Part shown: positions 1-7,829 of the stretch, one piece after another | Numbering within the stretch: the stretch's first letter is position 1 | Layout: each line of letters starts with the position of its first letter | Translations under genes and position numbers: made by a program | Assembly (NCBI GenBank): GCA_002723015.1 | Contig: PBNG01000061.1 | Span: 33,140-46,247, forward strand | Reading direction: 5' to 3' | DNA: 13,108 bases | DNA from: Roseibacillus sp. | Lineage (GTDB): Bacteria > Verrucomicrobiota > Verrucomicrobiae > Verrucomicrobiales > Akkermansiaceae | The notes under the pieces: generated by a model | What the model saw: the letters and a program-made list of their open reading frames with translations, nothing else | What the model was told of the DNA's origin: nothing | Database searches by the model: none

Positions 1-3000
1 ACTTTCATTGGCGACGAAAATGAGGTCATTTACAACAGCGAGATCAGAAAGAGCGGCAGTCCTTGGACCCGTTCTGACGGAGAGGATTTGTCCCGAGGAA
101 AATGGAAATCCCCGCGCGATCGTCGCTTTAGAGGCTACACCCGGCGCTCGATCGATAATGATGCAGGTGGAGGGCGAGGTTATCACAACCGAATAATCCG
201 CTATTGGCTCTACCTTCTCGGCCACGCTTCGAACGAGAACGAATTCATCAGGGTTATTGTCAATGGAAGTAGTGCGTCGCTTCGGGAAGACGTTGAGCCC
301 AACGCGAATGATTTTCTGAAGAGAAACTGGGAGCAGGGTGAAAAGGGCGAACTTTATCGGATTGATGATGAATGGTGGTTTGAAGACAATTGGAGTCGCG
401 GACAGAGGAATGCGGACTGGAGCTACAAGGGGACTCGGGAGCCTGAGCGCTACCACGCCGAGTGGATTAAACGATCTCGAGAGGATGAGTATGACTACTC
501 CTCGTTTGTGAACTGGGTTGAGCAGATCGGGCAGAACAATTTCACCCGGGCAGAAGTTGAAAGGTTGGCTGATATTGACCTGATGGCAGCGAATGCAGCC
601 GTGCGTGGATGGGTTGATGACTGGGATACCCTGACAAGAAACAGAGGTAAGAATGGTTACTTTCTCCGTCGCTATTCAGATGGCAAATGGCAGTTGGCTC
701 AATGGGATTCGGATCTGACGTTTGGCAGTACGTCCTCCGAGTTTATTGGGAATCTGGCAGGAGTGAGGAACTTCTTCTACAAGCCGTATGTCCGCCAGCG
801 TCTCAACTATTATATTGGTGAGATGGCCGACAAATATACTGCGGGATCCGGACGTTTGAGTACTTGGCTTAACCTCGAGGAAGCAGCCTCCAGTTCCTAC
901 TCGGCCAATATCTCCACCTATAATAATTTTAATAATAGCCGCGCAAATTACGCCCGTAACAACGCGATTGGATCCGGGTCACTGAACATGGATTTCAATG
1001 TTACTTCTGGAGGCGGGAATACCATTCGGACAAGTGGGCAGACGCTCTCCCTGCGTGGCACCAGCCCCTACAATGTCTTTTCGGTGGAGATTGCCGATCA
1101 CCCGGAGGCTCAGTGGGTATTCAACTCAGAAACGAGTTGGACCGTCAGTGGAATTCAGCTCAAACAGGGAATAACTACGCTGACTGTGAACGGATTGGAC
1201 CGGGACGGACGCGTGGTGCATACCGATACTGTCAGCGTGAACAAATCCGGGAACGCTCATCCCGTGGTGGACATTGATTCCAGTCCCGACTCCTTCAACA
1301 TCTCGGTCGCGGACACCCTCGATATCGATGCGGGTAACAGCTACGATCCAGAGGGAGGAGGAATTGAATTCTCGTGGGCGGCGACTCCGGACGGAGCGGC
1401 ATTGCTCTCCAACCCAACGGTGGACAGTGCCGAAATCACATTTGGAGGACCAGGTCTCTACGAAGTGACGGTCGCTGCATCTGATGATGCGGGAGAAAGT
1501 CATTCCGAGGTTCGTGAAGTCTCTGTCTATGCGGACTCGGGATGGAGTCCCTTCACTTCACGGATTCTGGAGAACTGGTGGGTTTCTGAAAACGTCGAGG
1601 TTCGACATGACTACAGCGAAGATACCTGGTATTCCCTCAATGACAGGCCTGGAAATCTGGTTCTCAAACTGGGTGATAGCATGGCGAGGCCGCTTACTGG
1701 CTCTGATCCTTCGTTCCCGGCTTTGTGGCGTGAGATTCCCAACTCTGCAGACTTTGTGCTCCAGACAGACCTGAGTCTGGACTCCGTGCAGCGTGGAGAT
1801 TTCATTGCTGGCCTCATCGTGGAAATGCAGGAAGGGGCGGCTTCGACTCGCTATGTATTCGGGATGGAGGACGGGAATGCGTTGCGCGTCAAGCGCTCGA
1901 GCGGTGGTGCCTTCACCCAGTTGTTTAACAGGGTTTTCTCCGAAGGATCGGCTGTGATCCGGATACGGAGGGAGGGAAGAAACCTCCGGTTTGAACGCCG
2001 TCTGGAACCAGGAGTATGGACGGTAATTTATTCACGCTCGATACCTGTTGCGGCAACTGCTGGAAGAGGTGGGATCTTCGCGGCCAATGACAGTGCACAG
2101 GCGTCTCGTTTCAAGTTCGACTACGTCATGCTCATCGATCCCTCGGTATCGAGCCCTGCGGTCAACCATCTCCGGATTACGGAGCTCATGTACGAGCCCG
2201 TTGAGGGTGGGGCCCTTGAATTCATTGAATTGGTGAACACCGGGGCGAATGACATCGAACTTTCCGGGATTGGATTTGATGGAGGAGATCCATTTGATGC
2301 CTTCATCTTTCCTTCAGAGGCGCTTGCTCCCGATGAGCACGCGGTGGTGGTAGCGGACATTGAGGCCTTCCGGGCCAGGTATGGACCGGCGGTGCGGGTG
2401 CTTGGAGAGTGGGTAGGAGGTGCACTTTCAAACAATGGCGAGAATATTGTTCTCCGTGATGACGTGGGCAACATCGTCCACGATTTCAGCTATGATTCAG
2501 TTGAACCTTGGCCTCTGACGCCGGCGGGAGAGGGTCCTTCGCTTGAAATCATTGATACCGAGGGTGATTACAACGATCCTGCCAACTGGCGAGCTAGTGC
2601 GGTGGAGGGGGGAACCCCGGGTGCGGGATTGCTTCTGGATAGTGATGGTGATGGCCTGAGCGACACCGATGAAGCTCTCGCTGGAACAGACCCCCTTCGT
2701 CCGGATACCGATGGAGATGGCTCTCCAGATGGCGCGGAAATTGCCGCCGGAACAGACCCTCTTGATGGCGCATCTCGTTTCAGAATTACGAGACTGACCA
2801 AGGATTCACTGACCGGATTCGTCACAGTGAGATGGGACAGTGTGCCCGGAAGAAGTTATACCCTTGAGGCCAGTTCCGATCTGGTGAACTGGGAAGTCGC
2901 CTCCACCGGAATCATGGCCGTAGGCACTGCCACCCTGCAACTGGATCCAAGGGCAGGCGGACAGGGACAACGGTTTTACCGGGTTTCTGTGGATGAGTAG
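1..3000 (+). CDS. CotH kinase-like multidomain secreted/surface protein (5' end missing)
   Basis: The frame is open from base 1, so the true start lies upstream and an internal TTG at 88 is not a credible start; 999 residues are visible. Numbering from base 1: residues 1 to about 260 are a CotH-type kinase-like domain, with a conserved 'IRVIVNG' segment, then 'NDFLKR', an Asp cluster at 206-209 (DDWD) and the metal-site motif QWDSDLTFG with D236 and D238. CotH proteins are atypical kinases known from spore coats and, in many bacteria, from large secreted proteins. An Asn-rich linker and beta-rich segment (about 290-415) follow. Then come a PKD-like Ig domain (about 418-512), a concanavalin-like domain (about 515-714), a lamin-tail domain (about 721-876, 'LRITELMYEP', 'EFIELVNTG'), two TSP3-like acidic Ca-binding repeats (879-922) and a verrucomicrobial-style C-terminal beta module (925-999). 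A surface or secreted location is likely. The phosphorylated substrate is unknown. The gene ends 53 nt from the convergent esterase. Confidence 0.9.
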   Translation, partial: TFIGDENEVIYNSEIRKSGSPWTRSDGEDLSRGKWKSPRDRRFRGYTRRSIDNDAGGGRGYHNRIIRYWLYLLGHASNENEFIRVIVNGSSASLREDVEPNANDFLKRNWEQGEKGELYRIDDEWWFEDNWSRGQRNADWSYKGTREPERYHAEWIKRSREDEYDYSSFVNWVEQIGQNNFTRAEVERLADIDLMAANAAVRGWVDDWDTLTRNRGKNGYFLRRYSDGKWQLAQWDSDLTFGSTSSEFIGNLAGVRNFFYKPYVRQRLNYYIGEMADKYTAGSGRLSTWLNLEEAASSSYSANISTYNNFNNSRANYARNNAIGSGSLNMDFNVTSGGGNTIRTSGQTLSLRGTSPYNVFSVEIADHPEAQWVFNSETSWTVSGIQLKQGITTLTVNGLDRDGRVVHTDTVSVNKSGNAHPVVDIDSSPDSFNISVADTLDIDAGNSYDPEGGGIEFSWAATPDGAALLSNPTVDSAEITFGGPGLYEVTVAASDDAGESHSEVREVSVYADSGWSPFTSRILENWWVSENVEVRHDYSEDTWYSLNDRPGNLVLKLGDSMARPLTGSDPSFPALWREIPNSADFVLQTDLSLDSVQRGDFIAGLIVEMQEGAASTRYVFGMEDGNALRVKRSSGGAFTQLFNRVFSEGSAVIRIRREGRNLRFERRLEPGVWTVIYSRSIPVAATAGRGGIFAANDSAQASRFKFDYVMLIDPSVSSPAVNHLRITELMYEPVEGGALEFIELVNTGANDIELSGIGFDGGDPFDAFIFPSEALAPDEHAVVVADIEAFRARYGPAVRVLGEWVGGALSNNGENIVLRDDVGNIVHDFSYDSVEPWPLTPAGEGPSLEIIDTEGDYNDPANWRASAVEGGTPGAGLLLDSDGDGLSDTDEALAGTDPLRPDTDGDGSPDGAEIAAGTDPLDGASRFRITRLTKDSLTGFVTVRWDSVPGRSYTLEASSDLVNWEVASTGIMAVGTATLQLDPRAGGQGQRFYRVSVDE
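2638..2763 (+). repeat. Tandem TSP3-like Asp-rich calcium-binding repeats within the CotH-like protein
   Basis: Two units of 22 residues read DSDGDGLSDTDEALAGTDPL and DTDGDGSPDGAEIAAGTDPL. At DNA level the 11-mer GGAACAGACCC recurs exactly 66 nt apart (2683 and 2749), marking the duplicated unit. DxDxDG loops of this kind bind Ca2+ in thrombospondin type 3 and dockerin-like repeats. They often form a stiff spacer before the C-terminal module of secreted proteins in Verrucomicrobia and Bacteroidetes. Confidence 0.8.
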
Positions 3001-3053
3001 GAAGTAGTGCGGAAGCGAAAGGAGCGGGGGCCGGAAACCAGGAGTGCTGATCG

Positions 3054-4025
3054 TTAGGGCTTGCCTGGGGTTTCGGGAGCATCGGGACCTCCCAGGAGCT
3101 CGACCATCGCGTTCCCCATTCCCTCGCCGATCAGCCAGTAGGTTTCGGCATTGCAACACCAGTGATAGCGGATTGGTCGGGGAGAAACTGGACCATCCCT
3201 GAAAAATCCTCTGGTCTCAACGTATTGGGTGGTTGCCTTGAACTCCTCAGATTCCGCAACAGCTCGCTGTGCATTCATGATCATGAGGCGTCGATCAATT
3301 TTCTGGGACCAACCGCCAAAGCCACTACCCGCAATGACGAATGGAAGCTGTGGAGAACTGAATTCCCGGCGGATGTCCCGGATGAAATGAGCAAGATTTG
3401 ATTCGTACTCGAGACTATCGGGCTTGCTGCAGCCATCGTTCCATCCCTGATGCCACCCAAATCCGCTCAGTTCCGGCCGATAGTCCGACAATGAGGGAAA
3501 TTCGGATTTCAAGTTCTTGATCCGTTGCCGGACCGAGGAAACCAGATTGTCAAACTGATCCCCGACTCCCTTGCCTCTGACCTTTCCGTTGCGAGGGAGG
3601 CCGGCGCCGGGCGGACGCCACGGCCCGGCAAGGCTTGTGCCGCCGGGTCCGAATTTCAGAATGAGGACAGGTTCCGTGAGATAGTCACCAACCTTCCAAC
3701 CGAACCCCAGCTCGGGGCCAATGGCTCCTTTGGCAGCCCAGTTCCCCACCCCGAGATTGCCAAATTTCCCCAGCCATGAAATCCAGACATCTTTTCTCGT
3801 AATCCAGTTTCCATTGGCATGGAGGTGCTGATAGCGCGATGCGGTGGCCGGATCATTCCGAAGAGTTTCGAGAGTGCCTTTCTGAGGCCCCGCAATACGC
3901 CCATGTCCCTCCATGTTGGATTGGCCCGCGAGAATGAATACCTTGACGATCTTTTCCGCAGTATGCCCACGGAAGGGAAGAACCAGAAGAAAGAGGATGA
4001 TAAATAAAGTGACTGGAGCGGGCAT
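3054..4025 (-). CDS. Secreted SASA-family (sialate O-acetylesterase-like) carbohydrate esterase
   Basis: The 323-aa product starts with a hydrophobic signal peptide (about 1-23, ending HTA before EKIVK). The SGNH/SASA hydrolase signatures follow in order: block I GQSNMEG (34-40) with the nucleophile Ser36, the oxyanion-type GPGGTS (126-131), GWHQGWND (190-197), and the C-terminal catalytic His region YHWCCNAETY (287-296) with H288. Family members remove O-acetyl groups from sugars such as sialic acid or plant and algal polysaccharides; the substrate here cannot be read from sequence. Relatives usually read WHQGESD and YHYNGNAE at the last two motifs, so WHQGWND and the CysCys pair are deviations. 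The ATG at 4025 directly precedes the signal peptide. It lies 43 nt downstream of the membrane sulfatase-like gene on the same strand, suggesting one operon. A periplasmic or extracellular location is inferred. Confidence 0.9.
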   Translation of the reverse strand: MPAPVTLFIILFLLVLPFRGHTAEKIVKVFILAGQSNMEGHGRIAGPQKGTLETLRNDPATASRYQHLHANGNWITRKDVWISWLGKFGNLGVGNWAAKGAIGPELGFGWKVGDYLTEPVLILKFGPGGTSLAGPWRPPGAGLPRNGKVRGKGVGDQFDNLVSSVRQRIKNLKSEFPSLSDYRPELSGFGWHQGWNDGCSKPDSLEYESNLAHFIRDIRREFSSPQLPFVIAGSGFGGWSQKIDRRLMIMNAQRAVAESEEFKATTQYVETRGFFRDGPVSPRPIRYHWCCNAETYWLIGEGMGNAMVELLGGPDAPETPGKP

Positions 4026-4068
4026 GGCTTCGGCAATGAGTAAAGGGAAGGGTGAACCGTATACTTAA

Positions 4069-6483
4069 TTAGTTGGAGATTTGAAAACGCTCAAAATGAC
4101 GATCGATCGATCTTTCGTAGTATTTTCTGAGGGCAGCGGGATAGGGGCTTTTGTTGCGCAGCTTTTGCGCGTCGAGCGATTGATCGGTGAAGTCTGTCCA
4201 TCCCATGAAAAAGAGGGTCTCCGGAATGCCCTCCTGCCAGAGTCGTGAGGCTTTGAAGTTCGCCTTCAGCCCGTTGGAAACAAGGCACAGTCCAATGCCC
4301 GATTTGCCCGGCCAGCGGGTGCTTAGCAAAGCCTCGCCGGGATGGGGTCGTAGCACTGAGTATCCAGCCATTTCTGTAAAATAGCGTGGCGGAAGCCTCA
4401 GGGCATCAAGAACGCTTGGCATGATGTCCATGTGCGAGACCAGTTCCTGACCTGATTGATTACTCACCCATTTGGGCCATCGGATCATAATCGGGACCTC
4501 AACCTGCTCTCTTCTCAGGCTGGAACAGTGGAACCACGAGCCGTTCTCCTGAAACTCTTCTCCGTGATCGCCGGTGAGTATGATGATCGAATTATCGTAG
4601 CGCCCGGTAGTCTTCAAATAGTTGATAAAATCCTTCATCTGGCGATCGATCCAGTTCACAGCGTTCTCGTATCGTTTTACGACCTCCCGTATCTGCTGGG
4701 GAGTGGGCTTGAGAGTAGAAAAGCTGATCGTCGAGCAGTCCTGATGGATCGGAGTGAAGTTTTTGCTCGGCCAGTAGTAGTTGTAGTGAGCTGAATCGAG
4801 AGATATGAAGTGGAGCTTTCCTCCCTTTGGCGTACTTTCGAGCTCCTGCTTGAGGTCATCCATGATCATGACTTCGCGGTCGGGAACGTCCAGTCCCTCC
4901 GGAAGCATCGGAGAGTCGAGAAATGTATCTGCCAGCTTGTGGTTCCTTCCGAAATTGAGGTCACACATCTGTTTATAGGAAAGATCGCAGACTGCCCTTA
5001 CGCTGAACCTGTAGCCCAGCTTATGAAGAAGGCGGAGAGGATAGCTCCCTTTGAATCCTCCGAGGGCCTCGTCTTCCCGGAGGGCCTCTCTCCAGTCAAT
5101 TCCAACCCGGCTATGAAACAGGGTATACCAAGAGACCGGGGTGCAATTGGATCCTGCAAAGGTAGTTTCAAATCGCTGGCACTCCTCTTTTGCAAAGTGT
5201 GAGAGGAAGGGCATGATATCCGGACGAACGGAATCTTTTCGCCATGTCTCTATCATGACGACGTAGATGTCAGGGGTTCTCTCCAGATCAGGGACTGGCT
5301 CCGAGAGCAGGAGCTCCTCCTGCTCGCTGCTCATCGTTCGTGTGAATTGTACGGAAAACTTTTCCAGGCCAGGGTCGGGGCGGAAAAGACCTGAACGGAT
5401 GATGAAGGTGTCATGCTCATCCTGCCAGACCTCTTTACGCATGCTTGCCATGCTGAGGGCCTGCTGAGCGATGGATCCCATCCATAGTAGAAAGAAGATT
5501 GCGAGTGCCTTCTTGGTGCGGAGACGGAAGTTGAATTTCAAGGAAGCCTTCATCAGAAGGTGGTAGAGCCCAACCGCGATTCCGATAACTGCAAGGCCGG
5601 TAATGACCACAATCAATGGAGAGTGTGTGATTCCAGCAGCCTCTAATTCTACCTCAAGTTTGAATGATCCATCAAGCGTGAGGTTGTTAACCAAGTCGAT
5701 CAAAGGTTGTTTCCAATATAGGTTGGAAAAGTGATTTGCGAGGGCAAGGAGTGGAATCAGGACAGCAACAACGACCACGAGCCAGCGAGCGAAGGCCGGG
5801 AAAAGACACCAGAGGCTCTGGAGGATCAGGATTGCCGCAGTGATAAAGGTGCCGACCGAGAGAAGACGTCCGGTAATGAGGAGGATTAATTCCCAAAGGT
5901 TCCAATTCTGGATCGCGGAAAGGGACAGGAAGTCGAGGAGCAGGAGGATTGTCGTCACAATCAGCCAGAACAATCCGTTGAAACGCCATCCCCTGCGGTC
6001 TGTTCTGAGGTGAGAGGATGTCCTCTCCTGGTCTCTGAGGGCATGTATCACGTTGGTGAGCAGGGGGATCATCCATGGCAGCATGGTAATAAGGCCAGCC
6101 CAGTAGAGGGGATTTATTTTGGTGAGCCCAAGGAACGGCGCGACGAAAACGGGGAGGGCGAAGGGTAAGGGCGGTAACAAGGAAAGAAGCAGGAGAATGG
6201 TCGCCAACCCAAGGGACACCAGTGCTATTCGTCGTGATCGAGTCTCTGATGGAGCACTCTTGTTAACCCGGAAATGGAGTTGAGCAAGACAGCCCATTGC
6301 AATCACTCCGACAGCAGCGGCGCCGACAGTTATCAGAATATTGTAACCAAAATTCCCGGGACCCATCTTCAGGTTGGCCTGGCAGGGTTCTTGAAAAAGA
6401 AGGACGCCTGCAAGCCATGAAAGGCTGAACATAAGATCCCGCTTCGGTGCTCGCGAGCAAGGGAGGATCGATTGTTGACCCAT
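4069..6483 (-). CDS. Polytopic membrane sulfatase / LTA synthase-like (alkaline phosphatase superfamily) transferase
   Basis: Numbered from the ATG at 6483 (804 aa). The N-terminal half has about seven or eight hydrophobic segments (roughly 46-68, 86-117, 127-147, 168-190, 197-227, 233-251, 289-310, 326-344). From about 403 a C-terminal sulfatase domain follows. It starts PDIYVVMIETW with metal ligand E412, has a nucleophile region SNCTPVSWYTLF (T448, with C447 adjacent), TGDHGEEF (D639, H640), and HCSSLRREQVEVP with H652. This layout matches LtaS/YejM/EptA-type proteins that move a phosphoglycerol or phosphoethanolamine headgroup, or remodel lipids, outside the inner membrane. A true sulfatase is less likely because the CxPSR motif is not intact. 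The start is uncertain: in-frame options are TTG 6567, ATG 6483, ATG 6432 and ATG 6366, none with a strong ribosome site. The domain call is firm, the exact reaction is not. Confidence 0.88.
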   Translation of the reverse strand: MGQQSILPCSRAPKRDLMFSLSWLAGVLLFQEPCQANLKMGPGNFGYNILITVGAAAVGVIAMGCLAQLHFRVNKSAPSETRSRRIALVSLGLATILLLLSLLPPLPFALPVFVAPFLGLTKINPLYWAGLITMLPWMIPLLTNVIHALRDQERTSSHLRTDRRGWRFNGLFWLIVTTILLLLDFLSLSAIQNWNLWELILLITGRLLSVGTFITAAILILQSLWCLFPAFARWLVVVVAVLIPLLALANHFSNLYWKQPLIDLVNNLTLDGSFKLEVELEAAGITHSPLIVVITGLAVIGIAVGLYHLLMKASLKFNFRLRTKKALAIFFLLWMGSIAQQALSMASMRKEVWQDEHDTFIIRSGLFRPDPGLEKFSVQFTRTMSSEQEELLLSEPVPDLERTPDIYVVMIETWRKDSVRPDIMPFLSHFAKEECQRFETTFAGSNCTPVSWYTLFHSRVGIDWREALREDEALGGFKGSYPLRLLHKLGYRFSVRAVCDLSYKQMCDLNFGRNHKLADTFLDSPMLPEGLDVPDREVMIMDDLKQELESTPKGGKLHFISLDSAHYNYYWPSKNFTPIHQDCSTISFSTLKPTPQQIREVVKRYENAVNWIDRQMKDFINYLKTTGRYDNSIIILTGDHGEEFQENGSWFHCSSLRREQVEVPIMIRWPKWVSNQSGQELVSHMDIMPSVLDALRLPPRYFTEMAGYSVLRPHPGEALLSTRWPGKSGIGLCLVSNGLKANFKASRLWQEGIPETLFFMGWTDFTDQSLDAQKLRNKSPYPAALRKYYERSIDRHFERFQISN

Positions 6484-6563
6484 GGGTCTTCGTTTCAGTA
6501 AGGAGGCGGGGGAAGGCGAGTGTCCCACCCTTTTGCGTGGATGCAAGAGGATCCGTATGACAT

Positions 6564-6581
6564 CCAACTTGCAAAGGTTGG
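6564..6581. other. Hairpin with GCAA tetraloop upstream of the fmdB-like gene
   Basis: CCAACTT-GCAA-AGGTTGG folds into a 7-bp stem (one T·G wobble) capped by a GNRA-type GCAA loop. On the plus strand a T-rich tract with six T in a row follows (TTCTTGGTGTTTTTT), and the fmdB-like ATG comes 26 nt after the stem. It could be a 5'-leader structure, an attenuator or a chance palindrome in the divergent intergenic region. If the TTG at 6567 were the start of the membrane transferase, the hairpin would overlap that start codon. Only the inverted repeat itself is directly seen. Confidence 0.35.
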
Positions 6582-6607
6582 TTCTTGGTGTTTTTTACAT
6601 TCGATTC

Positions 6608-6931
6608 ATGCCGACCTACGATTACCTCTGTGAGAGCTGCGGACACCGTTTTGAGTTTTTCCAGAGCATGAATGATGAAAAGCTGCGTGAATGCCCGAAG
6701 GAGGATTGTGACGGGCCAGTGAAGCGGTTGCTGGGCACGGGTGCCGGGATCATCTTCAAGGGTGGAGGGTTTTATGAGACGGATTACCGTAGTGAGTCCT
6801 ATAAAAGCGGTGCTAAAAAGGAATCGGAGGCATCCAAGGCCAAGGAGTCGAAGTCATCGGGCGCCGCGGCATCGAGTTCAAAGAATGACGGCGGCTCAGG
6901 GAGTGGATCTAAGCCCTCCAAGCCTGATTGA
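6608..6931 (+). CDS. FmdB-type zinc ribbon protein
   Basis: The 107-aa protein begins MPTYDYLCESCGHRFE, the hallmark N-terminus of the FmdB/CxxC_CxxC_SSSS regulatory family. This fixes the start at the ATG at 6608; a longer in-frame reading to 6482 would add 42 unrelated residues. Zinc ligands are probably C8, C11, C29 and C34 (CxxC and CPKEDC). The GAGIIFKGGGFYETDY segment (45-60) is also typical. The last 40 residues are a Ser/Gly/Lys/Ala-rich low-complexity tail, as seen in many family members. The family was named after a putative regulator of formamidase expression, but the molecular role of most members is not established. No clear Shine-Dalgarno sequence is visible. The gene is divergent from the membrane transferase and is followed on the same strand, 45 to 72 nt later depending on start, by an anchored protein gene. 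Confidence 0.93.
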   Translation: MPTYDYLCESCGHRFEFFQSMNDEKLRECPKEDCDGPVKRLLGTGAGIIFKGGGFYETDYRSESYKSGAKKESEASKAKESKSSGAAASSSKNDGGSGSGSKPSKPD

Positions 6932-6976
6932 AGTGATCGCAGACCATCGGAGGTCTGAAGCCTCGACAGCGCGGCC

Positions 6977-7720
6977 ATGATACGAAATACTCGTGTAAGG
7001 ATAATGGGCGAAAAGGACAACCATAACGGGGGAAAGGAGAGCGCGGCAACGAAGCGAGACCGCAAGGTGCTGCCGCCTACGCGGAAGGGAGCATTTTTCA
7101 AAAACCTGTTTCTTCTTTCCATTCTTGGTCTAGTGGTGATCGGTTTGTTGGCCTATCTGTCTTTTGACTCTCAGGACCTTTCGGATATTGATGGCTATGT
7201 GGAGAATTCCTTGGCGATAGCGCCAGCGGGGCCTAACCTTGCCAATCTTCTGGAAAACGCGGCGCGCAATAAGAATGGAGTGCGTATTACCGAGGAACAA
7301 ATTAACAGTTATATCCGCCGGACTCTCAAATTCGAGCAGGGCGGATGGTTTGAGAGTTTCGTCGAAGCTCGCGGGGTATGGGTGAGACTACAGGAAAATG
7401 TCGTTGAGGTGATTATCGAGCGGGAAGTCTGGGGCAGGCCTCATACCATCTCGATGCTGCTGCAACCTGAACAGACGGCGCAGGACGATGGGCGGATTAA
7501 CACCAATGTGAGCAGGAAAAAGGGGAAGTGGGGCCGTGCGAAGGTTCTCAACGGTTTCATGCTTCTTACGAACTCTTCCTTTGTTTCTCTTCGTGAGGCC
7601 TATGCGACGGAGACCCAGCAGATTTGGGATATGTTTCGGGGACGGTTTCAAATCAAGGTGTCCGATGGCGTGCTTGAGTTATCTCCACCCGAGCAGGATC
7701 TCCTCAAGGCTCAGTCCTGA
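6977..7720 (+). CDS. Single-pass membrane protein of unknown function
   Basis: I do not recognise a named family. The 247-aa reading has a charged, basic cytoplasmic N-terminus (1-38), one membrane segment (about 43-62, NLFLLSILGLVVIGLLAYLS) and a periplasmic C-terminal domain of about 185 residues. The C-terminal domain contains ITEEQINSYIRRTL (104-117) followed by alternating beta-like strands (VWVRLQENVVEVIIEREVW). That 'helix with xEExxN, then paired strands' pattern is loosely reminiscent of lipid-binding DUF2140/LmeA-like folds, but this is a weak impression. The start is uncertain: ATG 6977 has no ribosome site, whereas ATG 7004 has AAGG 3 nt upstream and removes nine basic residues. 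It follows fmdB in the same direction, so co-transcription is plausible. The absence of a cleavable signal suggests it stays anchored in the inner membrane. Confidence 0.8.
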   Translation: MIRNTRVRIMGEKDNHNGGKESAATKRDRKVLPPTRKGAFFKNLFLLSILGLVVIGLLAYLSFDSQDLSDIDGYVENSLAIAPAGPNLANLLENAARNKNGVRITEEQINSYIRRTLKFEQGGWFESFVEARGVWVRLQENVVEVIIEREVWGRPHTISMLLQPEQTAQDDGRINTNVSRKKGKWGRAKVLNGFMLLTNSSFVSLREAYATETQQIWDMFRGRFQIKVSDGVLELSPPEQDLLKAQS

Positions 7721-7820
7721 ACATGTTTGAACCTGGCCTATTTTGTGATCAGAGGAGAAACCGGCTAGCTGTTGATCGGGTATCCTCAAATTTGCTGTCT
7801 TCTTGCAATCCGGCGCTTCC

Positions 7821-7825
7821 AGGGA
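7821..7825 (+). promoter_or_regulatory. Ribosome binding site AGGGA deciding the GTG start at 7830
   Basis: AGGGA lies 4 nt before GTG 7830. The next upstream in-frame candidate, TTG 7803, has no purine-rich site. Starting at the GTG also puts the hydrophobic signal segment at the very N-terminus, which supports this choice. Confidence 0.55.
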
Positions 7826-7829
7826 ATCA

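Noticed and set aside
88..90. TTG as the start of the CotH-like protein
   Set aside because: The frame is open back to base 1, and the upstream residues fit a CotH domain, so the gene is simply truncated by the window.
1126..1503. A 125-codon minus-strand open frame inside the CotH-like gene
   Set aside because: It is opposite the PKD-like domain, whose reading is clear, and it has no ribosome site or protein signature.
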